Both the position numbers and the translations under genes were made by a program. A stretch of 53,079 nucleotides of DNA from an uncultured Clostridia bacterium. GTDB taxonomy: Bacteria; Bacillota; Clostridia; Oscillospirales; Butyricicoccaceae. The stretch covers positions 1 to 53,079 of the forward strand of contig CALWJQ010000093.1 in the NCBI GenBank assembly GCA_944381055.1, read 5' to 3'. Below are positions 43,262 through 53,079 of the stretch, piece by piece. Below the pieces are notes generated by a model. It was not told where the DNA came from, did not search any database, and saw only the letters and a program-made list of their open reading frames with translations. Positions within the stretch are counted from its first letter, which is position 1, and each line of letters begins with the position of its first letter.

Positions 43262-44351
43262 CAGGCTCTGCCTGCACGATTTCCGCAATTATGAATGCCA
43301 GCGTCTGGAGCTTCAGGACGGCGTCAACCTGCTGATTGGCCCCAACGCCCAGGGAAAAACCAACGTGCTGGAAGCTATCTTCCTTTTGACGGGCAGCCGG
43401 TCCTGGCGTGCGGGCAGAAAAAGCGAGCTCATTCGGTTCGGGACGCCGGGCGCACTGATCGAAGCGGGGCTGACGTCCCGCGGCCGGGATTTTGAAGTCA
43501 GGCTGTCCATCCCCCTGTCCGGACGGGGCGCCGTGACGGTCAACGGCGTTAAGGCAAACCGGCAGAGCCGGCTTTCCGATGTGTTCCGCTGCGTCTTATT
43601 TGCGCCCGAGGATCTGTCGCTGCTGCGCGACGGGGCGGCGGCCCGGCGGCGGTTTCTGGATACGGCGCTGTGCCAGCTGCGCCCGCGGTATGCCGAACTT
43701 GCAGCAGAATACCAGAAGCTTATCGACCACAAGACCCGCCTGCTGCGCGATGAAGAGCGCCGCTCTGCCATGATGGCCGTACTGCCTGACTTTGACGCCC
43801 GCATCGTCGCTGTCGGGACGGCCGTCATCCGCTACCGCGCGCAGTTTGTTTCGCTTCTGGCGCCGGTCTGCCAGGATATTTACCGGGATATCTCGGGCGG
43901 CCGAGAAACGCTGTCCATGCGCTATGCAACCGTTTCAACCATCGAAAACCCGCTGGGGCCGCAAAAAGAGATGGAAAATGCCTTTTTCCGGCATCTGGAA
44001 ACCCATCGCGAGGCCGAACTGCGGCTGGGGCAATGCCTGTCCGGCCCCCACAAAGACGACCTCGTCATGGAAATCGACGGGCGGCCCTGCCGGGCCTTTG
44101 CATCACAGGGCCAGACCCGGTCGGCGGCGCTCGCCATGAAGTTTGCCGAACGCGAGATGTTTTTCCGTGACTGCGGCGAATACCCGGTTCTGCTGCTCGA
44201 TGACGTTTTGAGCGAACTGGACAGCGCCCGGCAGAGCTATGTCGTCGAACATACGCCGGGCGGACAGGCCATCATCACCTGCTGCGAAGACACGGGGCGG
44301 TTCAGCCCCAGCGGACGCCGCCTGCGGGTTGAAAACGGGAGGATTTTATAG
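43251..44351 (+). CDS. recF: DNA replication and repair protein RecF
   Basis: SMC-like ATPase that helps load RecA at gaps. 366 residues. Walker A GPNAQGKTNVLEAIFLLTG, the ABC-type signature in SQGQTRSAALAMK and Walker B VLLLDDVLSELD. The N-terminal MRLDRLCLHDFRNYE is typical. It overlaps rlbA by 11 nt and is followed after 2 nt by remB. Confidence 0.96.
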   Translation: MRLDRLCLHDFRNYECQRLELQDGVNLLIGPNAQGKTNVLEAIFLLTGSRSWRAGRKSELIRFGTPGALIEAGLTSRGRDFEVRLSIPLSGRGAVTVNGVKANRQSRLSDVFRCVLFAPEDLSLLRDGAAARRRFLDTALCQLRPRYAELAAEYQKLIDHKTRLLRDEERRSAMMAVLPDFDARIVAVGTAVIRYRAQFVSLLAPVCQDIYRDISGGRETLSMRYATVSTIENPLGPQKEMENAFFRHLETHREAELRLGQCLSGPHKDDLVMEIDGRPCRAFASQGQTRSAALAMKFAEREMFFRDCGEYPVLLLDDVLSELDSARQSYVVEHTPGGQAIITCCEDTGRFSPSGRRLRVENGRIL

Positions 44352-44353
44352 CC

Positions 44354-46575
<2,222 letters not shown>

Positions 46576-46628
46576 CCGGGCGTTCCCGTCCATCCGCCCC
46601 CACATTCCATTGAAAAGGAAGGAACACC

Positions 46629-49124
46629 ATGGACGACCTCCGTTTTGAAAACCAGACCATTATCCCTGTCGAGATCGGCAGGGAAATGAAAAAATCTTTT
46701 ATCAGCTATGCAATGAGCGTCATTGTGTCCCGCGCGCTTCCCGATGTGCGCGACGGCCTTAAACCGGTGCACCGGCGTATTCTGTACGCCATGTACGAGG
46801 ACAACCTGACCCATGACAAACCCTACCGCAAGTCTGCGACAACGGTCGGCAACGTGCTCGGCCGCTATCATCCGCACGGCGACGCCAGCGTTTACGACGC
46901 CATGGTGCGCATGGCGCAGGACTTTTCACTGCGGTACCCCATGATCGACGGCCACGGCAACTTCGGTTCGGTCGACGGCGACCCCCCGGCTGCGTACCGC
47001 TATACCGAAGCCCGCATGTCCCGTCTGGCGGCCGAAATGATGACCGACATCGAAAAGGACACCGTCGACTGGACGCCCAACTTTGATGAAAAGCGCAAAG
47101 AGCCGGCCGTGCTGCCGTCGCGTTTTCCCAGCCTGCTGGTCAACGGATCCTCGGGCATTGCCGTCGGCATGGCAACCAATATCCCGCCGCACAACCTGCG
47201 CGAAGTCATCGACGCCGCCTGCCTGCTCATCGACAACCCGGAAGCGCAGCTCGAAGACCTGTGCCAGTGCATCAAGGGACCCGACTTCCCCACCGGCGGC
47301 GTCATCATGGGGCGTTCGGGAATCCGCGCCGCCTATGCCACCGGCCGTGGCAAGATCATCGTGCGCGCACGGGCCGAGATTGAAGAGTGGAAAGAAGGCC
47401 GTTACCGCATTGTCGTTACCGAGCTTCCCTATATGGTCAACAAGGCGCGTCTGGTCGAAAGTATTGCCGACCTGCACCGTGAAAAGCGCGTCGAGGGCAT
47501 TACCGACCTGCGCGACGAATCGGACCGCCAGGGGATGCGCATCGTTGTCGAGCTGCGGCGCGACGCCAATCCGCAGGTTGTTTTAAACCGCCTGTTCCAG
47601 TATACCCAGATGCAGGAAACCTTTTCGGCCAACATGCTGTCGCTTGTCGACGGCCAGCCGCGCGTGCTGCCGCTGCGCGACATGCTGGATTATTACATCA
47701 GGTTCCAGTATGAAGTCGTCGAGCGCCGCACCCGCTACGACCTGCGCAAGGCGGAAGAGCGCGCCCATATCCTTGAAGGTCTGGCCATTGCCTGCGACAA
47801 CATCGACGAGGTCATTCGCATCATCCGCACCAGCTACGACAACGCGCGTGAACGTCTGATGGAACGGTTTTCCATCAGCGAGGTGCAGGCGCAGGCCATT
47901 ATGGACATGCAGCTGCGCCGCCTGCAGGGGATGGAGCGTGAAAAGATTGAGGCAGAGCTTGAGACTCTGCACGCAAAAATTGCGGAATACCAGGAAATCC
48001 TCGCTTCCAGCGAGCGAATTTACGGTATTGTCAAGTCTGAAATGCAGGATATTGCCCGCCGTTTCGGCGACGAACGCCGCACCGAGATCTCGCACGTTGA
48101 AAATGAAATCGACATCGAGGACCTGATTCCCGAAGAAACCTGCGTGTATACCCTGACCGATCTGGGGTATATCAAGCGGATGCCGACGGCGGCTTACCGT
48201 GCGCAAAAACGCGGCGGGCGCGGGGTCACCGGCGTCACGACGCGGGACGAGGATTTTGTTGAAACGATTTTTACCGCATCGACCCATGACAACATTCTGT
48301 TTTTCACCAATTCGGGCAAGGTGCAGCGCCTGCGCGGCTATCAGATCCCCGAAAGTTCGCGCACGGCCAAAGGAATGAACATCGTCAACCTTTTGCAGCT
48401 TGAGGGCGGGGAAAAAATAACTGCCATGATCCCTGTGCATGGCCGGAATGAGAACAGTTATATCTTTTTTGTAACCAAAAAGGGGACGGTCAAGCGCATC
48501 GCCCTGTCCCTTCTCAAGACAGCCCGCAAAGCGGGCGTGCGGGCCATCAGCCTGGAAGAAGGCGACGAGCTGGTTTCGGTCCGCCTGACAAACGGCGACG
48601 ACCGCATCATTTTGGCCACGCGCAGCGGCCAGGCCATCCGGTTCCATGAAACCGAGGTCCGGCCTATGGGCCGCGATGCTGCCGGCGTGCGCGGCATCCG
48701 CCTGCATGGGGACGACGAAGTCGTCGGCGCCGCGCGCGAGCGCAAGGGGGCTTATGTTCTGACCGTCACCGAAAACGGTTACGGCAAACTGACCCCGCCC
48801 GAAGAGTTCACCGAACATCACCGCGGGGGGTCGGGCATTACGGCCCACAACCTGACCGAAAAGACAGGGGCTCTGATGGGCATTAAGTGCGTGGATCTGA
48901 CCGACGACCTGATGCTGATCACGAGTGAAGGCGTCATCATCCGCACGGGATGCGATTCTATCCGCATCTGCGGCCGCGCGTCGCAGGGCGTCATCCTCAT
49001 GCGTTTGGCCGAAGGCGTCAAGGTCATTTCCCTTGCGCGGACGACCCGTGAAGAAGAAGACGGCAAAGCGCCGGAGCAAAGCAGCGACAGTCCGGCAGAA
49101 GAGCATGAAGAGAGTCAGGGTTAA
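46629..49124 (+). CDS. gyrA: DNA gyrase subunit A
   Basis: Cutting and rejoining subunit. 831 residues. The active-site tyrosine is Y125 in [11 protein letters not shown]. The quinolone-determining region reads [13 protein letters not shown]: an alanine (A86) sits where E. coli has Ser83, and D90 matches Asp87. The C-terminal beta-pinwheel begins near residue 500 and contains the GyrA box [13 protein letters not shown] at 46629 follows AAGGAAGGAACACC. It ends with an acidic tail overlapped by the next gene. Confidence 0.97.
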   Translation: MDDLRFENQTIIPVEIGREMKKSFISYAMSVIVSRALPDVRDGLKPVHRRILYAMYEDNLTHDKPYRKSATTVGNVLGRYHPHGDASVYDAMVRMAQDFSLRYPMIDGHGNFGSVDGDPPAAYRYTEARMSRLAAEMMTDIEKDTVDWTPNFDEKRKEPAVLPSRFPSLLVNGSSGIAVGMATNIPPHNLREVIDAACLLIDNPEAQLEDLCQCIKGPDFPTGGVIMGRSGIRAAYATGRGKIIVRARAEIEEWKEGRYRIVVTELPYMVNKARLVESIADLHREKRVEGITDLRDESDRQGMRIVVELRRDANPQVVLNRLFQYTQMQETFSANMLSLVDGQPRVLPLRDMLDYYIRFQYEVVERRTRYDLRKAEERAHILEGLAIACDNIDEVIRIIRTSYDNARERLMERFSISEVQAQAIMDMQLRRLQGMEREKIEAELETLHAKIAEYQEILASSERIYGIVKSEMQDIARRFGDERRTEISHVENEIDIEDLIPEETCVYTLTDLGYIKRMPTAAYRAQKRGGRGVTGVTTRDEDFVETIFTASTHDNILFFTNSGKVQRLRGYQIPESSRTAKGMNIVNLLQLEGGEKITAMIPVHGRNENSYIFFVTKKGTVKRIALSLLKTARKAGVRAISLEEGDELVSVRLTNGDDRIILATRSGQAIRFHETEVRPMGRDAAGVRGIRLHGDDEVVGAARERKGAYVLTVTENGYGKLTPPEEFTEHHRGGSGITAHNLTEKTGALMGIKCVDLTDDLMLITSEGVIIRTGCDSIRICGRASQGVILMRLAEGVKVISLARTTREEEDGKAPEQSSDSPAEEHEESQG

Positions 49125-49446
49125 GCCGGGGCGGGCCCAAAGCCTTGCCGGACTGTCTGCGGGGCTGGTCTTTGTCGTGATCGGCGTTTTTGTGGTCATT
49201 CCTACCTTTGGGTGGTTCGGCATTTTGTGGACGATCTTTGCCGGCGTCATCGCCGCCGTCAACGGCGTCAACGCTTTTTCGGACAAGGGCGTCGCCACGC
49301 ACGAAATTCTGATCGAGGACGAACCGTCTGATGAAAACAAAGACCCGGCCGAGCGGCTGGAAACGCTGCGCGATTTGTACGATCGCCGCCTGATCACACA
49401 GGAAGAATACGAAAAACGGCGCGCCGAAATCATCGAAAAATTATGA
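49105..49446 (+). CDS. SHOCT-domain membrane protein
   Basis: 113 residues from ATG 49105. Two hydrophobic segments (about 13-33 and 37-56) are followed by an acidic linker and a C-terminal SHOCT domain ([20 protein letters not shown], then [14 protein letters not shown]), a short helical module found at the ends of many proteins. A GTG at 49048 in the same frame would add 19 basic residues and cannot be ruled out. It overlaps gyrA by 20 nt and rnhA by 4 nt, so it is coupled to both. Function unknown. Confidence 0.78.
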   Translation: MKRVRVKPGRAQSLAGLSAGLVFVVIGVFVVIPTFGWFGILWTIFAGVIAAVNGVNAFSDKGVATHEILIEDEPSDENKDPAERLETLRDLYDRRLITQEEYEKRRAEIIEKL

Positions 49447-49889
49447 AGCAGGTGGAAATCTATACCGACGGCGCCTGCTCGGGCAACCCGGGCCCGGGCG
49501 GCTGGGGCGCCATTCTGCGTTACCAGGGCCGGGAACGCGAGCTGTCAGGCGGCGAACGTGAAACGACCAACAACCGCATGGAGCTGACGGCTGCCATTTG
49601 CGCGCTCGAAGCGCTCAAGGAACCCTGCGCCGTCGAGTTGTATTCAGATTCGCAGTATCTGTGCAAAGCCGTCAATGACGGCTGGCTGCGTTCGTGGCAG
49701 GCGCGCGGATGGAAAAAGGCGGACAAATCCCCTGTCCTCAATGTGGATTTGTGGCAGCGGCTGAAAGATCTGCTGGATCTTCACCGCGTGACCTTTATCT
49801 GGGTCAAGGGCCACGCGCAGAACCCCTTTAACAACCGGTGCGACGCGCTTGCCGTGGCGCAGAGCAATTTTTTTAAAAAAGGGTTGTAA
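49443..49889 (+). CDS. rnhA: Ribonuclease HI
   Basis: Degrades RNA in RNA:DNA hybrids. 148 residues. The four acidic catalytic residues are present: Asp in [16 protein letters not shown], Glu in NNRMELTAA, Asp in ELYSDSQYL and Asp in NNRCDALA. The basic handle KGHAQNP is kept. It starts in a 4-nt ATGA overlap with the SHOCT gene. Its place after gyrA is uncommon but plausible. Confidence 0.96.
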   Translation: MKQVEIYTDGACSGNPGPGGWGAILRYQGRERELSGGERETTNNRMELTAAICALEALKEPCAVELYSDSQYLCKAVNDGWLRSWQARGWKKADKSPVLNVDLWQRLKDLLDLHRVTFIWVKGHAQNPFNNRCDALAVAQSNFFKKGL

Positions 49890-49912
49890 TCTGCACTAAT
49901 TTGGTGTATATT
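49884..49912 (+). promoter_or_regulatory. Promoter of iscS-iscU
   Basis: TTGTAA (49884-49889, overlapping the rnhA stop), a 17-bp spacer and TATATT (49907-49912), 42 bp before the iscS start. Confidence 0.75.
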
Positions 49913-49953
49913 AAAGCTGAAGAAAAACCTGATTCCACGAGGAGGAAGATGAA

Positions 49954-51126
49954 ATGGCAGAACCTCGTCTGGTTTATGCCGACAACGCGGCGACGACCCG
50001 TGTCGACCCGCGCGTCCTTGAAAAGATGCTGCCTTTTTTCAGCGTAGATTACGGCAACGCCTCGACCCTGTATAAGCTGGGCCAGCGCAGCCACGCCGCG
50101 CTTGAAGAGGCGCGGAAAAATGTCGCCGCCGTCATCGGCGCAAAGCCCGGTGAAATCTTTTTTACCGGCAGCGGCACTGAGGCAGATAATATGGCCCTGC
50201 GCGGCATGATGCATTCCAAACAGGCTAAGGGCCGCAAGCATTTGATTACAACCACCTTTGAGCACCCCGCCGTTTTGCAGACGGCACGCGCTTTGGAAAA
50301 AGAGGGGTTCCGTGTCACTTACGTCCCCGTGGACCGCACGGGCACCGTCGACCTTCAGGCGCTGGAAGACGCCATTTGCGAAGACACGGTGCTGGTGTCG
50401 GTCATGGCGGCCAACAATGAAATCGGCACCATTCAGCCCATTGCCGAAATCGGCCGCATCTGCAGGAGCAAGGGCGTTTATTTCCATACCGACGCCGTAC
50501 AGGCTTATGGCCACATGCCCCTAAACGTTGATGAAATGAACATCGACATGCTGTCGCTGTCGGCGCACAAAATTTGCGGTCCCAAGGGCGTCGGCGCCAT
50601 TTATATCCGTTCAGGTCTGATGCTCGACCCCGTTATTACGGGCGGCGGACAGGAAAAGAACCGCCGCAGCGGAACGGAAAACGTGCCCGGCATTGTCGGT
50701 CTGGGTGAGGCTGCACGCATTAAGCTGGAAGGCATGGAACAGGAAAACGAGCGCCTGCGTAAAATGCAGCGCCGGCTGATCGACGGCGTTTTGTCTTCTG
50801 TTCCCGAGTGCGCTTTGACCGGCCACCCCGAAAACCGCCTGCCCGGCAGCTGCAGCTTTACCTTTACCGCCGTCGAAGGCGAAAGCCTGGTGCTGCTTTT
50901 GGACATGAAGGGCATTTGCGCCAGCACCGGTTCGGCGTGTTCGACCGGTTCGCTCGATCCCAGCCATGTTCTGATGGCCATCGGCCTGAGCCACGAAACG
51001 TCCCACGGCTCGCTGCGCCTGTCGCTCGGCGAGTTCAACACGGAAGAAGACGTCGATTATATTTTGCAGGAGCTGCCCGGCGTCGTTGCCCGCCTGCGCG
51101 CCATGTCGCCTGTCTGGAAGGGCTGA
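49954..51126 (+). CDS. iscS: Cysteine desulfurase (IscS/NifS type)
   Basis: PLP enzyme that takes sulfur from cysteine for Fe-S clusters and tRNA thiolation. 390 residues. N-terminal YADNAATTRVDPRVLEKM. The PLP lysine is in SLSAHKICGPKGVG, and GGGQEKNRRSGTENVPG and the active-site cysteine in CASTGSACSTGSLDPSHVL follow, the short loop of the group I enzymes. ATG at 49954 follows GAGGAGGAAGATGAA. It is followed by iscU. It could supply MnmA at 39113. No IscR-type regulator is adjacent. Confidence 0.95.
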   Translation: MAEPRLVYADNAATTRVDPRVLEKMLPFFSVDYGNASTLYKLGQRSHAALEEARKNVAAVIGAKPGEIFFTGSGTEADNMALRGMMHSKQAKGRKHLITTTFEHPAVLQTARALEKEGFRVTYVPVDRTGTVDLQALEDAICEDTVLVSVMAANNEIGTIQPIAEIGRICRSKGVYFHTDAVQAYGHMPLNVDEMNIDMLSLSAHKICGPKGVGAIYIRSGLMLDPVITGGGQEKNRRSGTENVPGIVGLGEAARIKLEGMEQENERLRKMQRRLIDGVLSSVPECALTGHPENRLPGSCSFTFTAVEGESLVLLLDMKGICASTGSACSTGSLDPSHVLMAIGLSHETSHGSLRLSLGEFNTEEDVDYILQELPGVVARLRAMSPVWKG

Positions 51127-51153
51127 GCCCTGCTTTGCGAGAAGGAGAACATT

Positions 51154-51606
51154 ATGCTGTATTCTGAAAAAGTCATGGATCATTTTGCAAACCCGCGCAA
51201 TGTGGGTGAAATTCCCGACGCCAACGCCATCGGCGAGGTCGGTAACCTCAAGTGCGGCGACATTATGAAAATTTATATGAAAATCGAAGACGACGTCATC
51301 AAAGATGTCAAGTTCCAGACCTTTGGATGCGGCGCCGCCGTCGCGACGTCGAGCATGGCGACCGAAATGGTCAAAGGCAAGAGCGTAAAAGACGCGATGA
51401 AGCTGACCAACGCCGCCGTTATGGAAGCGCTCGACGGCCTTCCCCCGGTCAAGGTGCACTGCTCGGTGCTGGCCGAAGAAGCCATTAAGTCAGCGCTCGC
51501 CAATTATTATAAAAACCAGGGCATTGACCCCACGCCGATTATCGGCTGTACCGGCGAGTGCGAGCATTGCCACGGTGAACACGACCACACAACGGATAAA
51601 GAATAG
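51154..51606 (+). CDS. iscU: Fe-S cluster scaffold protein (IscU/NifU-N type)
   Basis: Scaffold on which iron-sulfur clusters are built. 150 residues. Three cluster cysteines are seen in GNLKCGDIMK, TFGCGAAVATSS and KVHCSVLAEEAI; the conserved Asp lies in the first. The C-terminal tail CTGECEHCHGEHDH adds three Cys and three His beyond the basic fold. ATG at 51154 follows AGAAGGAGAACATT. The stop is TAG. It lies 27 nt after iscS in the same operon and is followed by a bidirectional terminator. Confidence 0.94.
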   Translation: MLYSEKVMDHFANPRNVGEIPDANAIGEVGNLKCGDIMKIYMKIEDDVIKDVKFQTFGCGAAVATSSMATEMVKGKSVKDAMKLTNAAVMEALDGLPPVKVHCSVLAEEAIKSALANYYKNQGIDPTPIIGCTGECEHCHGEHDHTTDKE

Positions 51607-51624
51607 CAGTCAATACAAACAGTA

Positions 51625-51655
51625 AAAAAGCGAAGGCTTTGTGCCTTCGCTTTTT
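51625..51655. terminator. Bidirectional terminator between iscU and thiN
   Basis: AAAAAGCGAAGGC (51625-51637) and GCCTTCGCTTTTT (51643-51655), a 13-bp stem with a 5-nt loop and T/A tracts on both sides. It serves the plus-strand isc genes and the minus-strand rsmG-thiN pair. Confidence 0.9.
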
Positions 51656-51656
51656 G

Positions 51657-52325
51657 CTATTCTGCTGCTAAAGAGCACAGGCGTGCCTGAGAGGGGACGC
51701 CCTGCCAGACGACAACCAGCGTCCCGCGGCGCACCGCCACTTCGGCCGGACCGCCGACGAACTCATTGCTCAGGCCGAGCGGCACGCGGCAGTCGAGGGC
51801 CGCGTTTTCCAGCGGGAACTTGAGCTGCCGCAGCGTCACGCCTTCGGCGCGTTCGCCGTGGCAGAAGACCGACAAAAAACCACGGCACGCGGCGTCAAAC
51901 CGCAGGGCGGCGTTTTCAATCACTGTGACGACCTGTCCCCTGCCGACCAGCCAGCCGGCGGCCCCCTGCCGGGCCAGCCACGCCAGCGTCTGGATGTTGG
52001 CGAGCGAGTGGTCGAGGCGTTCCCCGCCCAGGCCGCCGTACAGCGCAAACGCGCGGTACCCGCGCCCGAGTCCCAGCTTGACGGCAAGGGCGGTATCGCC
52101 GTCGTCCTTGCGCACCGGGTGCCGTACAATGTTTGGAAAGTCAGGCACGGTGTCCAGCGAGTCAAAGTCACCCAGCAGGATGTCCGGCACAACGCCGAGC
52201 GTAGTCAGGTGGACGTATCCGCCGTCGGCGGCAATGACAAGGTCGCCCGGCCGGGGTGAAAAATCGGCAGCGTCAAAGTCGCCGGCCCCGACGACCCAGC
52301 AGACAGGTTTGTTTTCCGGAATCAT
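51657..52325 (-). CDS. thiN: Thiamine diphosphokinase
   Basis: Phosphorylates thiamine to thiamine diphosphate, the cofactor used for example by IorA. 222 residues. Motifs: ADGGYVHLTTLGVVPDILLGD with DFDSLD, HPVRKDDGDTALAVKLG, and GGLGGERLDHSLANI, all typical of the ThiN/TPK family. ATG at 52325 follows AAGGAGATCTGCC; the longer frame upstream is the end of rsmG in another phase. The stop is TAG, beside the bidirectional terminator. Confidence 0.95.
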   Translation of the reverse strand: MIPENKPVCWVVGAGDFDAADFSPRPGDLVIAADGGYVHLTTLGVVPDILLGDFDSLDTVPDFPNIVRHPVRKDDGDTALAVKLGLGRGYRAFALYGGLGGERLDHSLANIQTLAWLARQGAAGWLVGRGQVVTVIENAALRFDAACRGFLSVFCHGERAEGVTLRQLKFPLENAALDCRVPLGLSNEFVGGPAEVAVRRGTLVVVWQGVPSQARLCSLAAE

Positions 52326-52336
52326 GGCAGATCTCC

Positions 52337-53053
52337 TTACAGCGGGTTCTGGCTGATTTTGGCATAGCGCCGGGGGTATTTGGCCGGCGTTTCGCGGGTT
52401 TTCTGAACGATCACCACACACTTCTTCCCTTCTACGCCCGGCAGCGCATAGGGGTGCGTGCCCCGTACCGTCCCGCCCAGCACATCGATGGCGCGGCGCG
52501 CCTGCGCAAGCTCGGCGGCAAAGGATTCGTTGTCGCTTTTCAGCGGCAGGAACTGCCCGCCCGTGCGCAAAAACGGCAGGCAGAGCTCGCTTAAAATGTT
52601 GAGCGGCGCTACGGCGCGGGACAATACAACGTCAAATCCCGCGCGCATTCCCGGCTTTGCGATCAGCTCTTCGGCGCGCGCCGCATAAGTGGCCGCGTCT
52701 ACACCGAGCGTTTCAGCGCTTTTTATAATAAAATCAATACGTTTTTGGGTACTGTCGACAAAGGCAACGTCGATCGACGGGTCGTACAGCTTGAGCGGCA
52801 TACCGGGAAACCCAGGGCCTGTGCCGATGTCAATGATTTTTTTGCCGCGCAGATCGGCGCAGGTCAAAATTGACAGGCTGTCGAGCACATGGCGTACGGC
52901 AAAGGCGTCCGGGTCAGTGACGGCTGTCAGGTTCATGACCTTGTTGGTTTCAAGCACCAGGCCGCAAAAGGCTTCGAGCCGCGAAAGCGCGTCCTCGGGA
53001 GCCGGCAGGCCCCAGTCCGAAAGCCCGGAGCGCACAATTTCGTTAAAGCTCAT
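52337..53053 (-). CDS. rsmG: 16S rRNA (guanine(527)-N7)-methyltransferase
   Basis: SAM-dependent methylation of G527 in 16S rRNA; loss gives low-level streptomycin resistance in other bacteria. 238 residues. The N-terminal helical part is followed by VMNLTAVTDPDAFAVRHVLDS, the SAM loop IIDIGTGPGFPGMPLK, FVDSTQKRIDF and VVLSRAVAPLNILSEL. ATG at 53053 follows GGAGGAAAAAC. In Bacillota it normally ends the rpmH-rnpA-yidC-jag-mnmE-mnmG-rsmG block, so mnmG is expected just beyond the right edge. Confidence 0.95.
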   Translation of the reverse strand: MSFNEIVRSGLSDWGLPAPEDALSRLEAFCGLVLETNKVMNLTAVTDPDAFAVRHVLDSLSILTCADLRGKKIIDIGTGPGFPGMPLKLYDPSIDVAFVDSTQKRIDFIIKSAETLGVDAATYAARAEELIAKPGMRAGFDVVLSRAVAPLNILSELCLPFLRTGGQFLPLKSDNESFAAELAQARRAIDVLGGTVRGTHPYALPGVEGKKCVVIVQKTRETPAKYPRRYAKISQNPL

Positions 53054-53079
53054 GTTTTTCCTCCATCTGGGATAAAATG

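Overview
The window is about 53 kb of chromosome from a high-GC member of the Clostridia (Bacillota), plausibly an Oscillospiraceae-type anaerobe. The genus cannot be read from sequence alone. The evidence is the Gram-positive order dnaA-dnaN-rlbA-recF-remB-gyrB-gyrA, the pair ylxR/ylxQ between nusA and infB, a Bacillota-type thiamine pyrophosphokinase, fermentation genes (phosphate butyryltransferase, butyrate kinase, indolepyruvate:ferredoxin oxidoreductase, PPDK), an SLH-domain surface protein, and sigma-A promoters with 16-17 bp spacers. No tRNA, rRNA, CRISPR array, transposase or prophage was recognised.

Layout. 1-553: 5' part of ppdK (minus). 660-11277: one long, mostly overlapping minus-strand operon, rimP-nusA-ylxR-ylxQ-infB-rbfA-nrnA-truB-ribF, extended by an M20 peptidase, a ComEC-like secreted metallo-beta-lactamase-fold protein and a DUF3006 gene interrupted by an in-frame TAG. 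11459-12628: alanine racemase. 12862-17829: plus-strand lower glycolysis (pgk-tpiA-gpmI-eno), followed by a 400-bp noncoding array of hairpins. 18263-20138: acetamidase/formamidase and a divergent membrane-bound XRE regulator. 20186-24590: fermentation operon buk-ptb-iorA-iorB behind a clear promoter and an operator-like set of repeats. 25070-29273: ABC ATPase, giant coiled-coil FtsX-type permease and a small membrane protein. 29462-32358: plus-strand operon of the two halves of D-glutamate cyclase (DUF4392 and DUF1445) and isoaspartyl dipeptidase. 32441-35480: LRR/SLH surface protein, type-II asparaginase and a DUF1847 protein. 35632-36411: FAH-family hydrolase. 36459-40165: minus-strand mnmA-GNAT-citC and two tandem DUF3841 genes. 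40303-51606: the dnaA replication cluster, a SHOCT membrane protein, rnhA, iscS and iscU. 51657-53053: thiN and rsmG on the minus strand.

The probable replication origin is the dnaA-dnaN spacer, with perhaps an AT-rich stretch before dnaA. Most genes to its left are on the minus strand and the cluster to its right is on the plus strand, as expected if they are transcribed away from the origin. The usual rpmH-to-rsmG block is not upstream of dnaA. Only rsmG appears, at the right edge and in the opposite orientation, which suggests an inversion or relocation.

Metabolically the window suggests an amino-acid and amide user. IorAB would make acyl-CoA from 2-keto acids, and Ptb/Buk would convert it to acid plus ATP. 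Acetamidase, asparaginase, isoaspartyl dipeptidase and the D-glutamate cyclase proteins would handle amides and damaged (isomerised or racemised) acidic amino acids. The most interesting leads are the D-glutamate cyclase/isoaspartyl dipeptidase operon, the repeat-rich buk operator, the tandem DUF3841 pair coupled to an orphan citC, and the amber-interrupted DUF3006 gene.
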